Positions 1 to 8,318 of a stretch of 64,000 nt of DNA are shown in pieces. The position numbers and the translations under genes were made by a program. The stretch comes from Streptomyces sp. NBC_00190 (lineage in GTDB: Bacteria; Actinomycetota; Actinomycetes; Streptomycetales; Streptomycetaceae), in the NCBI RefSeq assembly GCF_036203305.1, contig NZ_CP108131.1, forward strand, positions 2,604,001 through 2,668,000, read 5' to 3'. Below the pieces are notes generated by a model. It saw nothing but the letters and a program-made list of their open reading frames with translations. It did no database searches and had not been told where the DNA came from. Position 1 is the first letter of the stretch. Each line of letters begins with the position of its first letter.

Positions 1-1
1 G

Positions 2-1018
2 GTGTCGAAGACGGAGTTCCCGGCGGGCAAGGTCCAGATCGACATCGAGAACAAGGGCTCCAAGGTCACCGAGGTCTACGTCCTCTTCCCGGACGCCCGC
101 ATCGTGACCGAGCGCGAGAACATCGGCCCCGGCACCAAGGCCTCCATCACCGCCGAGATCAAGGCGGGCGAGTACGAGGTCGTCTGCAAGCCCGGTATGA
201 AGGGCGACGGCATCACCCAGAAGGTCAAGGCCACCGGCAAGGGCGCCGCCGCGGAGAAGCGCAGCCCCGAGGCCGACGCCGCGGTCGCCGCCTACCGCGC
301 CTACGTGGTCGCGCAGGCCGAGGAGACCCTCCCCAAGGCGCAGGCCTTCGCGGACGCGGTCAAGGCCAGCGACCTCGAGGCCGCGAAGAAGGCGTACGCG
401 CCCTCCCGCATCGGCTGGGAGCGCACCGAGCCGGTCGCCGAGTCCTTCGGTGACATCGACCCGAAGGTCGACGTCCGCGAGGACGGCCTGGAGGCCGGCC
501 AGGACCCCGCGAAGGACTGGACGGGCTGGCACCGCCTGGAGAAGTCCCTGTGGGCCGACAACAAGATCGACGACGGTGACAAGAAGCTCGCCGACACCCT
601 GATCACGGACCTGACCGACTGGCAGAAGAGGGTCGGCCAGGCGGAGATCACCCCCTCCTCGATCGCCAACGGCGCCAAGGAGCTCCTCGACGAGGTCGCC
701 AGCGGCAAGGTCACGGGCGAGGAGGAGCGCTACTCCCACACCGACCTGGTCGACTTCAAGGCCAACGTCGAGGGCGCGGAGAAGGCGTACGAGGTCCTGA
801 AGGCGATCGCCGCGAAGAACGACCCGGAGCTCGTCAAGCAGCTGGACACCCAGTTCGCCGCGATGAACACGCTGCTGGACAAGTACCGCGCCGACAAGGC
901 CTCCTACGACTTCACCGCGTACGACAAGGTCACCGAGGCGGAGCGCAAGGAGCTCTCGGACGGCGTCAGCGCCCTCGGCGAGCCGCTCTCCAAGCTCGCC
1001 GCAGCGGTCACGAAGTAA
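2..1018 (+). CDS. efeO: EfeO-type iron uptake protein (cupredoxin + imelysin/M75), 5' partial
   Basis: Extracytoplasmic iron-binding partner of the EfeUOB ferrous/ferric uptake system. The frame is open from base 2 without a convincing start, ribosome site or signal peptide, so the gene begins before the window. The visible part opens with a cupredoxin-like beta sandwich (about residues 1-80, with C62 and M66 in the CKPGM loop as candidate metal ligands). An alpha-helical imelysin/M75 domain follows from about residue 90, carrying the family HxxE motif as H177 and E180 (HRLE). It is followed after 31 bases by efeB and then efeU on the same strand, the usual three-gene set. The function is well supported by domain order plus neighbours; only the missing N-terminus is uncertain. 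Confidence 0.93.
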   Translation: MSKTEFPAGKVQIDIENKGSKVTEVYVLFPDARIVTERENIGPGTKASITAEIKAGEYEVVCKPGMKGDGITQKVKATGKGAAAEKRSPEADAAVAAYRAYVVAQAEETLPKAQAFADAVKASDLEAAKKAYAPSRIGWERTEPVAESFGDIDPKVDVREDGLEAGQDPAKDWTGWHRLEKSLWADNKIDDGDKKLADTLITDLTDWQKRVGQAEITPSSIANGAKELLDEVASGKVTGEEERYSHTDLVDFKANVEGAEKAYEVLKAIAAKNDPELVKQLDTQFAAMNTLLDKYRADKASYDFTAYDKVTEAERKELSDGVSALGEPLSKLAAAVTK

Positions 1019-1049
1019 CGGTCAGGGACGAAGGAGGCGGGAGAACACG

Positions 1050-2339
1050 ATGTCCGAGTCGGAATCGGCGGCGCAGCAGCAGCCGGAACAGCAGGACGCC
1101 GTCGAGTCGGCGGCCGCGCCCTCGCGGCGCGCCGTCCTGGGCTGGGGCGGTGCCGGGCTCGCGCTCGGCGCGGCCGCGGCCGGCGGTGCGGTGGCTGCCT
1201 TCGGCAGCGGGCCGGACCTGGTCTCGGCCTCCGCCGCCGGAGCGGCCGTGCCGTTCCACGGCGAGCACCAGGCCGGTATCGCCAGCGCCGTGCAGGACCG
1301 TCTGCACTTCGCGGCCTTCGACGTGAAGACGAAGGACCGCGAGGAGCTGATCAAGCTCCTCAAGGAGTGGACCGAGGCGGCCCGCCGCATGACGGCCGGC
1401 CTGCCGGTCGGCGAGGGCGGTTTCGGCGGCCTCCCCGAGGCTCCGCCGGACGACACCGGCGAGGCGCTCGGCCTGAAGGCCTCCCGCCTGACCCTGACCA
1501 TCGGTTTCGGGCCGGGCCTGTTCGCCAAGAACCGGTTCGGACTGGAGGGCAAGCGCCCCGACGCGCTGGTCGACCTGGAGCTGTTCCCGGGCGACAACCT
1601 GGACGCGGCCCGCTCCGGCGGCGACCTCTGCGTCCAGGCCTGCGCCGACGACCCGCAGGTCGCCGTGCACGCGATCCGCCAGCTGGCCCGCATCGGCTTC
1701 GGCAAGACCGTGGTGCGCTGGTCGCAGCTGGGCTTCGGCAAGACCTCGTCGACCACGCCCGATGAGCAGACCCCGCGCAACATGATGGGCTTCAAGGACG
1801 GCACCCGGAACATCTCGGGCACCGACAAGGCGGCCCTGGAGAAGCACGTGTGGGTCGGCGCGGGCGACGGCAGCGAGTGGCTGACCGGCGGCTCGTACCT
1901 GGTGGCCCGCCGGATCCGGATGAACATCGAGATCTGGGACCGCACGCCCCTGCAGGAGCAGGAGGACATCTTCGGCCGCGACAAGGGCGAGGGCGCCCCG
2001 GTCGGCAAGTCCAAGGAGCGCGACGAGCCGTTCCTGAAGGCGATGAAGCCGGAGGCGCACGTCCGCCTCGCGCACCCGGACAGCAACAACGGTGCGACGA
2101 TCCTGCGCCGCGGCTACTCCTTCACGGACGGCTCGGACGGTCTGGGCCGCCTCGACGCGGGCCTGTTCTTCCTCGCCTACCAGCGCGACGTCCGCAAGGG
2201 CTTCATCCCGATCCAGCGCCAGCTGGCGAAGTCCGACGTCCTCAACGAATACATCCAGCACGTGGGTTCGGCGATCTTCGCCGTCCCGCCGGGCGTCCGC
2301 GACAAGGACGACTGGTGGGGCCGGGCACTGTTCGCGTAA
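1050..2339 (+). CDS. efeB: EfeB deferrochelatase / Dyp-type heme peroxidase, Tat-exported
   Basis: Dye-decolourising-type heme peroxidase (429 aa) of the Efe iron uptake system, thought to oxidise ferrous iron or release iron from heme outside the membrane. The N-terminus has a twin-arginine type segment (SRRAVLGWGG near residue 27, then an Ala/Gly-rich hydrophobic stretch), so Tat export is expected. The Dyp GxxDG motif is present as GFKDG (distal Asp), and AHVRLAHP near residue 335 carries the probable proximal heme His. A strong SD AAGGAGG lies at 1029-1035 ahead of the ATG. It sits between efeO and efeU and is co-directional with both. Confidence 0.95.
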   Translation: MSESESAAQQQPEQQDAVESAAAPSRRAVLGWGGAGLALGAAAAGGAVAAFGSGPDLVSASAAGAAVPFHGEHQAGIASAVQDRLHFAAFDVKTKDREELIKLLKEWTEAARRMTAGLPVGEGGFGGLPEAPPDDTGEALGLKASRLTLTIGFGPGLFAKNRFGLEGKRPDALVDLELFPGDNLDAARSGGDLCVQACADDPQVAVHAIRQLARIGFGKTVVRWSQLGFGKTSSTTPDEQTPRNMMGFKDGTRNISGTDKAALEKHVWVGAGDGSEWLTGGSYLVARRIRMNIEIWDRTPLQEQEDIFGRDKGEGAPVGKSKERDEPFLKAMKPEAHVRLAHPDSNNGATILRRGYSFTDGSDGLGRLDAGLFFLAYQRDVRKGFIPIQRQLAKSDVLNEYIQHVGSAIFAVPPGVRDKDDWWGRALFA

Positions 2340-2363
2340 GCCAGTCGGAGAGAAGGAACCGCC

Positions 2364-3212
2364 GTGTTCGGCAACTATCTGATCGGCCTGCGCGAGGGGC
2401 TGGAGGCCAGCCTGGTCGTCTGCATCCTCGTCGCGTACCTGGTGAAGACCGAGCGCCGGGACGCCCTGCGTCCCGTGTGGCTCGGCATCGGGATCGCCTG
2501 CGCGCTCTCGCTCACCTTCGGCGCGATGCTCGAATTCGGCACCCAGGAGCTGACCTTCGAGGCGCAGGAGCTGCTCGGCGGCAGCCTGTCCATCATCTCG
2601 GTGGGCCTGGTGACCTGGATGGTCTTCTGGATGAAGCGCACCGCGCGGCATCTGAAGGCCGAGCTGCACGGCAAGCTCGACACGGCGCTCGCCATGGGCA
2701 CCGGCGCGCTGGTCGCCACCGCCTTCCTGGCCGTCGGCCGTGAGGGCCTGGAGACCGCGCTCTTCGTGTGGGCGTCCGTACGCGCCAGCGGCGAGGGCTC
2801 TTCGGCGCCGCTGATCGGTGTGCTGCTGGGCATCGCGACGGCGATCGTGCTGGGCTACCTGTTCTACCGGGGCGCCCTCAAGATCAACCTGGCGAAGTTC
2901 TTCAAGTGGACCGGCGCCATGCTGGTGGTCGTGGCCGCGGGCGTGCTCGCCTACGGGGTCCACGACCTCCAGGAGGCCCGCTTCCTCGGCGGCCTCGGCG
3001 ACAAGGCCTTCGACATCAGCGCCACCATCCCGCCGGACAGCTGGTACGGGACGCTCCTCAAGGGCGTCTTCAACTTCCAGCCGGACCCCACCGTCGTCCA
3101 GCTCACGGTGTGGGCGCTGTACCTGGTGCCCGTGCTGGCGCTGTTCTTCTTCGACCGTGGCCGCCCGGCTGCCCCGAAGGCGCAGCCCGCGGACGCCGCG
3201 CAGGCCGGCTGA
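2364..3212 (+). CDS. efeU: EfeU ferrous iron permease, FTR1 family
   Basis: Membrane permease (282 aa) that moves iron inward, last gene of the efe operon. Two REGLE motifs, the REXXE iron-binding signature of FTR1/EfeU, are visible: REGLEAS near residue 10 and REGLETA near residue 123. About seven hydrophobic segments are seen. GTG is chosen as start because GAGAAGG precedes it at a suitable distance and it falls 24 bases after efeB. A long inverted repeat starts 19 bases after the stop. Confidence 0.94.
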   Translation: MFGNYLIGLREGLEASLVVCILVAYLVKTERRDALRPVWLGIGIACALSLTFGAMLEFGTQELTFEAQELLGGSLSIISVGLVTWMVFWMKRTARHLKAELHGKLDTALAMGTGALVATAFLAVGREGLETALFVWASVRASGEGSSAPLIGVLLGIATAIVLGYLFYRGALKINLAKFFKWTGAMLVVVAAGVLAYGVHDLQEARFLGGLGDKAFDISATIPPDSWYGTLLKGVFNFQPDPTVVQLTVWALYLVPVLALFFFDRGRPAAPKAQPADAAQAG

Positions 3213-3230
3213 CCGGCGAGGTATGACCGG

Positions 3231-3280
3231 CCGACAGGCTGTGGTGACGGGCTCGCGCGCCGGTCACCACAGCCTGTCGG
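3231..3280. terminator. Bidirectional terminator between efeU and the GNAT gene
   Basis: Perfect 18-bp inverted repeat (3231-3248 and 3263-3280) around a 14-base loop. It lies directly after efeU and its right arm contains the stop codon and last codons of the convergent acetyltransferase gene, so it can stop transcription from both sides. Confidence 0.85.
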
Positions 3281-3827
3281 TGTTCCCGGGGTGCAGCGGG
3301 ACGCGGACACCGGTGAAGGCGGCCCGGTCCCGCTCCGGGGTGTCCGTGAAGAAGGCCGCCACCACCTCCTTGTCGAAGCCCGGCTCGTCGGTGGCCAGCG
3401 GCTCCGCGGGGGTGCCGCCGACCAGGACCGTGCCGGGCAGCCGCGTGAAGCCGGCCGCCTCGTAGAACGGCGTCAGCGGCCGGTCGCAGCTGAACAGCGC
3501 CAGGTCGACGGCCGGGTCCGCCGCCAGCCCGGCGCGGGCCGCCGCGACCAGCCGGCCGCCGAGCCCGCGGCCGCGCAGCGCGGGCCGTGTCACGACCGCG
3601 CTCAGCCCGGCCGCGCGGTACGTGCGGCCCGCGACCTCGATCTCCTTGTACAGCAGCGCCAGCGAGGCGGCCACCGCGCCGTCACCGTCGACGAGCAGCA
3701 GGGCGCGCGGCGCCAGGGCCGGGTCGTGCCCGGGTGAAGCGCCCGGCCAGGCCGCCGCCTCCAGGGCCGCGACCTGGCCGCCGAGCTCTGCCGGGAGCGC
3801 GGCGACCTCGTACGCCAGCACCCTCAT
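3264..3827 (-). CDS. GNAT family N-acetyltransferase
   Basis: 187-aa acyl-CoA-dependent acetyltransferase of unknown substrate. The acetyl-CoA-binding motif A is clear (RGRGLGGRL, about residues 85-93), following a beta strand, and the C-terminus has the usual YEAAGF segment. Its ATG overlaps the stop of the upstream phzF-like gene by one base (TGATG), so translation is probably coupled. The last codons lie in the terminator arm shared with efeU. Confidence 0.85.
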   Translation of the reverse strand: MRVLAYEVAALPAELGGQVAALEAAAWPGASPGHDPALAPRALLLVDGDGAVAASLALLYKEIEVAGRTYRAAGLSAVVTRPALRGRGLGGRLVAAARAGLAADPAVDLALFSCDRPLTPFYEAAGFTRLPGTVLVGGTPAEPLATDEPGFDKEVVAAFFTDTPERDRAAFTGVRVPLHPGNTDRLW

Positions 3828-4690
3828 CAGGGGATCCGCACGCCCGTACCGCCGACGCGGACCCGCGGGTCCCCGGCGCGCAGCTCCACCGTGAGCTCCC
3901 CCGGCCGGCCCATGTCCGCGCCCTGGTGGAGGGTGAGCACCGCGTCCTCGGGGACCAGCCCGAGCTCGCGCGCGTACGCGCCGAAGGCGGCCGCGGCGGC
4001 CCCGGTCGCGGGGTCCTCGACGACTCCGCCGACCGGGAAGGGGTCCCGTACGTGGAACTCCGCCGGTCCGGCCCGGTGCACCAGCTGCACGGTGGTCAGG
4101 TCGAGGCGCCGCATCAGGGCCTCCAGGCGGGCGAAGTCGTACGCGAGGTCCGCGAGCCGGGCCCGGGTGGCGGCGCCGAGCACCAGGTGCCGGTTCCCGG
4201 CGTAGGCGATCCGGGGCGGGAACGCCGGGTCCAGGTCCGCCTCCGGCCAGTCCAGCGCGGCCAGCGCCTCGGCGAGGTCGGCCGGGGCGATGTCCTCGAC
4301 GTGCGGCTCCACGCTGGTCAGCGTGGCCCGCAGCAGCCCGTCCTCGGCGGTGACGGAGACCGGGACCGTCCCCGCCCGCGTCGCGAGGACCAGGTCCCCG
4401 GGGCCGATCCGCTCCGCCAGCGCCACGGCGGTGGCCACGGTGGCGTGCCCGCAGAAGGGCACCTCCGCCTTCGGGCTGAAGTACCGCACGGTGAACGCCC
4501 GCCCGGGCTCGCCGCCGAGCCCCTCGGGCGGGGCCGTCAGGAAGGCCGTCTCGCTGTAGCCCAGCCCGGCGGCGATCTCCAGCATCCCGGCGTCGTCCAG
4601 CCCGGCGGCGTCGAGCACGACCCCGGCGGGGTTGCCGCCTTCCGGGTCCGGGGAGAAGGCGGTGTAGCGCAGTACTTCGGTGTCGGTCAT
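3827..4690 (-). CDS. PhzF family isomerase/epimerase
   Basis: 287-aa protein of the PhzF/diaminopimelate-epimerase-like fold, typical cytoplasmic isomerases of unclear substrate. Family landmarks are GGNPAGVV near the N-terminus, SETAFL (with the catalytic-type Glu), FCGHAT in the middle and the second-half motif DPATGAAA. ATG at 4690 starts the family-typical sequence MTDTEVLRYTAF. It is one base overlapped with the downstream GNAT gene and 44 bases after the SDR gene, so a three-gene transcript is likely. Confidence 0.88.
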   Translation of the reverse strand: MTDTEVLRYTAFSPDPEGGNPAGVVLDAAGLDDAGMLEIAAGLGYSETAFLTAPPEGLGGEPGRAFTVRYFSPKAEVPFCGHATVATAVALAERIGPGDLVLATRAGTVPVSVTAEDGLLRATLTSVEPHVEDIAPADLAEALAALDWPEADLDPAFPPRIAYAGNRHLVLGAATRARLADLAYDFARLEALMRRLDLTTVQLVHRAGPAEFHVRDPFPVGGVVEDPATGAAAAAFGAYARELGLVPEDAVLTLHQGADMGRPGELTVELRAGDPRVRVGGTGVRIP

Positions 4691-4734
4691 GCGGTCATGA
4701 TCGTCACCCCGCCCGGCTCTGGCAACGGGGTTGT

Positions 4735-5505
4735 TCAGCCGCGCCCGATGTACGGCATGGCCGTCGCCATCACCGTCGCGAACTGTACGTTCGCCTCCAG
4801 TGGGAGCTCCGCCATGTGGAGCACGGTGCGAGCCACGTCCGCGGCGTCCATCACCGGTTCGACCGCCAGCTGCCCGTTGGCCTGGAGGATGCCGGTCTGC
4901 ATCCGCTCGGTCATCTCGGTCGCCGCGTTGCCGATGTCGATCTGGCCGCAGGCGATCCGGTACGGCCGCCCGTCCAGCGACAGGGACTTGGTCAGGCCCG
5001 TCATCGCGTGCTTGGTCGCGGTGTAGGCGACGGAGTTCGGGCGCGGCACGTGCGCCGAGATGGAGCCGTTGTTGATGATGCGGCCGCCCTGCGGGTCCTG
5101 CCGCTTCATCTGCCGGAAGGCGGCCTGCGCGCACAGGAAGGCGCCGGTCAGGTTGACGTCCACCACCGAGCGCCAGGCCTCGTAGGTGATGTCCTCCAGC
5201 GGGACGCCGCCCGGGCCGAAGGCGCCCGCGTTGTTGAAGAGCAGGTCGAGGCGCCCGTACCGGTCTCGTACGGCCTCGAACAGAGCATTGACCTCGTCCG
5301 GATCGCTGACGTCCGTCCGGACGCACAGGACGTCCGCGTTTCCGGCGGACTGCGCCGCCGCGGCGGCCGTCTCCTCCAAGGGCCCGGTCCGGCGGCCCGC
5401 CAACGCCACGGCCCAGCCGGCCGCGGCCAGGGTCAGGGCCACGGAACGGCCGATCCCGGAGCCGGCCCCGGTCACCACGGCGATCTTCTCGGCACTTTCG
5501 CTCAT
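4735..5505 (-). CDS. SDR family NAD(P)-dependent oxidoreductase
   Basis: 256-aa classical short-chain dehydrogenase. The cofactor motif TGAGSGIG is at residues 13-20, NNAG near 93, and the catalytic Ser plus YxxxK is present as NGSIS and YTATK. The substrate cannot be told from sequence. No good SD precedes the ATG; a 10-bp inverted repeat abuts the start codon instead, so the mRNA may be leaderless or structured. It is first in a likely operon with the PhzF and GNAT genes and is divergent from the MFS exporter. Confidence 0.87.
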   Translation of the reverse strand: MSESAEKIAVVTGAGSGIGRSVALTLAAAGWAVALAGRRTGPLEETAAAAAQSAGNADVLCVRTDVSDPDEVNALFEAVRDRYGRLDLLFNNAGAFGPGGVPLEDITYEAWRSVVDVNLTGAFLCAQAAFRQMKRQDPQGGRIINNGSISAHVPRPNSVAYTATKHAMTGLTKSLSLDGRPYRIACGQIDIGNAATEMTERMQTGILQANGQLAVEPVMDAADVARTVLHMAELPLEANVQFATVMATAMPYIGRG

Positions 5506-5541
5506 GGGCCCGCAGGCTACGTCACACAGGGCTGCGGGCCC
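5506..5541. promoter_or_regulatory. Inverted repeat in the SDR / MFS divergent promoter region
   Basis: GGGCCCGCAG (5506-5515) and CTGCGGGCCC (5532-5541) form perfect 10-bp arms around 16 bases, immediately upstream of the SDR start codon. It could be an operator for the divergent pair or a hairpin in the SDR leader. No adjacent regulator gene identifies a ligand. Confidence 0.45.
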
Positions 5542-5613
5542 CGGACGTTCCGATAGCTGAGAACATGGGTCGGTCAGGGGTGCATGAATCAGATAAGAGG
5601 ACTGGAGTCCCGC

Positions 5614-6921
5614 ATGTCGGAGAGAGCCCCCGCGACGGCACCCACACCCGAGCCGTCACCCGAATCGCCCTCCGCCTCCACCGCCGTCGCACCCCTGACG
5701 GCCGCACGCCGCACCGGGCTGCTCGTCACCTTCGTACTCGGCGGGCTCACCGCCCTGCCCCCGCTGTCCATGGACATGTACCTCCCGGCCCTGCCGCAGG
5801 TCACCAGCGTCCTGCACAGCCCGGCCGCGACCGTCCAGCTCACCCTCACCGCCTGCCTCGCCGGCATGGCGCTGGGCCAGCTCGTCATCGGCCCGATGAG
5901 CGACAAGTGGGGGCGCCGCCGGCCCCTGCTCGTCGGCATGACCGTCTACGTCCTGGCCACCGCGATATGCGCCCTCGCGCCGACCACCGAGCTGCTGATC
6001 GGCTTCCGCCTGCTCCAGGGCCTGGCCGGGGCGGCCGCGATCGTCATCGCCCGTGCCGTCGTACGCGACCTGTACGACGGGGTCGAGATGGCCCGCTTCT
6101 TCTCCACCCTGATGCTCATATCCGGATCCGCACCGATCATCGCCCCGCTCATCGGCGGCCAGGTGCTCCGCGTCGCCGACTGGCGCGGGGTCTTCGTCGT
6201 CCTCACCGGCGTCGGCCTCGTGCTCACGCTGACGGTCTGGCGCGGCCTCGGCGAGACCCTGCCGCCCGAACGGCGGCAGACGGGCGGCGTCGGTGCCGCG
6301 CTGCGGACCATGCGCGGGCTGCTCGGCGACCGCGTCTTCACGGGCTACACCCTGACCGGCGGCTTCGCCTTCGCGGTGCTCTTCTCGTACATCTCCGCCT
6401 CGCCCTTCGTGGTGCAGGAGATCTACGGAGCCTCGCCCCAGGCCTTCGCCCTGCTCTTCGGCCTCAACTCCGTCGGCCTGATCACCGTCGGCCAGATCAA
6501 CGGCAAGCTGCTCGTCGGCCGGGTCAGCATGGACAAGACCCTGTCCGTCGGGCTCGGGATCATCACGACCGCGGCGGTGGCGCTGCTGCTGATGTCGACC
6601 GGGGTGTTCGGCGAGGTGGGGCTGACCCCGATCGCCGCCGCGCTGTTCGTGCTGATGTCGGCGATGGGCGTGGTGCTGCCGAACACCAACGCGCAGGCGC
6701 TGATGCGGACCCCGCACGCGGCGGGATCGGCCTCCGCGCTCCTCGGCACGTCGTCGTTCCTGGTCGGTGCGGTCGCCTCGCCGCTGGTCGGGATCGCGGG
6801 CGAGGACACGGCGGTGCCGATGGCGCTGGTCCAGCTGGTGTGCGCGCTGCTGTCGGTGGGCTGCTTCCTGGGCCTGTGCCGGCCCTGGCAGAACCGCGAC
6901 CCGCTGGCGTCCGCCGCCTAG
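5614..6921 (+). CDS. Bcr/CflA family multidrug efflux MFS transporter
   Basis: 435-aa drug:proton antiporter with 12 predicted membrane segments. The family start [11 protein letters not shown] and MFS motif A ([11 protein letters not shown]) are visible. The ATG at 5614 is preferred, with GGAG seven bases upstream and a family-like short Pro-rich N-tail; an in-frame ATG at 5584 is the alternative and would add 10 residues. Its TAG stop uses the TA that flanks the downstream MITE, so the original reading frame end was probably unchanged by the insertion. Confidence 0.9.
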   Translation: MSERAPATAPTPEPSPESPSASTAVAPLTAARRTGLLVTFVLGGLTALPPLSMDMYLPALPQVTSVLHSPAATVQLTLTACLAGMALGQLVIGPMSDKWGRRRPLLVGMTVYVLATAICALAPTTELLIGFRLLQGLAGAAAIVIARAVVRDLYDGVEMARFFSTLMLISGSAPIIAPLIGGQVLRVADWRGVFVVLTGVGLVLTLTVWRGLGETLPPERRQTGGVGAALRTMRGLLGDRVFTGYTLTGGFAFAVLFSYISASPFVVQEIYGASPQAFALLFGLNSVGLITVGQINGKLLVGRVSMDKTLSVGLGIITTAAVALLLMSTGVFGEVGLTPIAAALFVLMSAMGVVLPNTNAQALMRTPHAAGSASALLGTSSFLVGAVASPLVGIAGEDTAVPMALVQLVCALLSVGCFLGLCRPWQNRDPLASAA

Positions 6922-7096
6922 GGCGTGTTTCGAAAGTAGCGCCGGGCGCCCGAAGGGCGCGGCCTGCGGCGTCTGGTGCCGTGCATCGCAAGGCGGAGGG
7001 GCGCCCGAGTACTGGACGTACTTGGGCGCCCCGACAACGCGGCGAGGTGCGGTGCCAGACGCCGCAGGCCAGGCGGGACTTTCGAAACACGCCCTA
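6919..7096. mobile_element. Palindromic MITE-like element, copy 1
   Basis: About 178 bp bounded by perfect 19-bp inverted repeats TAGGGCGTGTTTCGAAAGT (6919-6937) and its complement (7078-7096), with TA at each edge as expected of a TA target duplication. It has no coding capacity and folds end to end as an imperfect hairpin with a GGGCGCCC-rich centre. Internal blocks 6971-6999 and 7032-7058 recur almost exactly in the element at 22273-22435. The left TA is part of the stop codon of the MFS gene; the right TA is shared with the IS630-family element that follows. Confidence 0.8.
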
Positions 7097-8185
7097 GTCT
7101 TCTGAGTCGGGAATTCTGTTCAGATAGCTGGCGAGGCGTTCGAGGATCTCGTCTGCGGTCTTGGTCCAGACGTAGGGCTTGGGGTCGGTGTTCCAGGCGG
7201 CGATCCAGTCACGGATGTCCTTCTCGAGGGCCTGGACTGACTTGTGGACGCCTCGCCGTATCTGCTTGTTGGTGAGTTCGGCGAACCATCGCTCGACCAG
7301 GTTCAGCCAGGACGACCCGGTCGGGGTGAAGTGCAGGTGGAACCGGGGGTGGCCGAGCAGCCACTTCTTGATGTCCGGGGTCTTGTGGGTGGCGTAGTTG
7401 TCGCAGATCAGATGGACGTCCAGGCCTGCCGGCACTTCCTTGTCGAGCTTGACCAGGAACTTCTTGAACTCCTCGGCCCGATGGCGGCGGTGCAGGGAGC
7501 CGATCACCTTGCCGGTGGCCACGTTGAGTGCGGCGAACAGGGTGGTCGTGCCGGCCCGGACGTAGTCGTGCGTTGACCGCTCCGGGACCCCGGGCATCAT
7601 CGGCAGCACCGGCTGGGACCGGTCCAGGGCCTGGATCTGCGACTTCTCGTCCACGCAGAACACCAGCGCCCGCTCGGGCGGGTCCAGATAGAGGCCGACG
7701 ACATCGTGGACCTTGTCGACGAAGTACGGGTCGGTCGACAGCTTGAAGGTCTCCGAGCGGTGCGGCTGCAGGCCGAACGCCCGCCAGATCCGTGAGACCG
7801 AGGACTGGGACAGGCCCATTTCCTTCGCCATCGACCGCGTCGACCAGTGCGTCGCGTTCTTCGGCTTGGACTCCAAGGTCCTGGTGACCACCGCGGCAAC
7901 CTGCCCGTCCGTCACCGATCTGGGGCCGCCGGAACGCGGCATGTCTCCCAGGCCCGCGATCCGGTACTGCACGAAACGGGCCCGCCAACGGCCGACCGCC
8001 TGAGGCGTTGATCCGAGACGGACGGCCACGTCCTTGTTCGAGACACCCTCGGCGCAGGCCAGGATGATCCGGCACCGCAAAGCCCACGCCTGCGGCGTGG
8101 AACGACGCCGCACCCACCCCTCCAGTGCGACCCGTTCCTCGTCCGACAGCGTCAACTCGGCCTTCGGCCGCCCCATCCGCGCCAT
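7094..8185 (-). CDS. IS630 family transposase
   Basis: 363-aa DDE transposase that appears intact. An N-terminal HTH region (about residues 10-80, GSTPQAVGRW) precedes an RNase H-like catalytic core with the triad D179 (FCVDEKSQ), D262 (ICDNYATH) and E298 (NLVERWF), the IS630/Tc1-mariner arrangement. It fills nearly all of the element. Its stop codon TAG lies at the left boundary and uses the TA target dinucleotide. Nothing suggests a frameshift, so the element may be active. Confidence 0.93.
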   Translation of the reverse strand: MARMGRPKAELTLSDEERVALEGWVRRRSTPQAWALRCRIILACAEGVSNKDVAVRLGSTPQAVGRWRARFVQYRIAGLGDMPRSGGPRSVTDGQVAAVVTRTLESKPKNATHWSTRSMAKEMGLSQSSVSRIWRAFGLQPHRSETFKLSTDPYFVDKVHDVVGLYLDPPERALVFCVDEKSQIQALDRSQPVLPMMPGVPERSTHDYVRAGTTTLFAALNVATGKVIGSLHRRHRAEEFKKFLVKLDKEVPAGLDVHLICDNYATHKTPDIKKWLLGHPRFHLHFTPTGSSWLNLVERWFAELTNKQIRRGVHKSVQALEKDIRDWIAAWNTDPKPYVWTKTADEILERLASYLNRIPDSED

Positions 8186-8231
8186 AGGCCAACCCTACAC
8201 ATCTGAACAGAACTCAAGACTCAGAACACTA
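7095..8231. mobile_element. IS630-family insertion sequence with terminal repeats and TA duplication
   Basis: Element body 7097-8229, 1133 bp, between TA dinucleotides at 7095-7096 and 8230-8231. The ends form imperfect inverted repeats: 7095-7125 against 8201-8231 match at 27 of 31 positions including TA. Both the size and the TA duplication fit IS630. Removing this element and the adjacent MITE restores a simple TA junction between the MFS stop codon and GGGCTCTCGG. Confidence 0.88.
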
Positions 8232-8318
8232 GGGCTCTCGGCCGGGGGCCTGCCGGTCCGGGCCGCTTCGGTCCGTACCCGGACGGGGCCACGCCGCCCG
8301 GCGCCGTAAACTCGGCGG

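Noticed and set aside
1008..2963. Very long minus-strand open frame opposite efeB and efeU
   Set aside because: High-GC antisense shadow with low-complexity Arg/Gly/Ala composition and no family resemblance.
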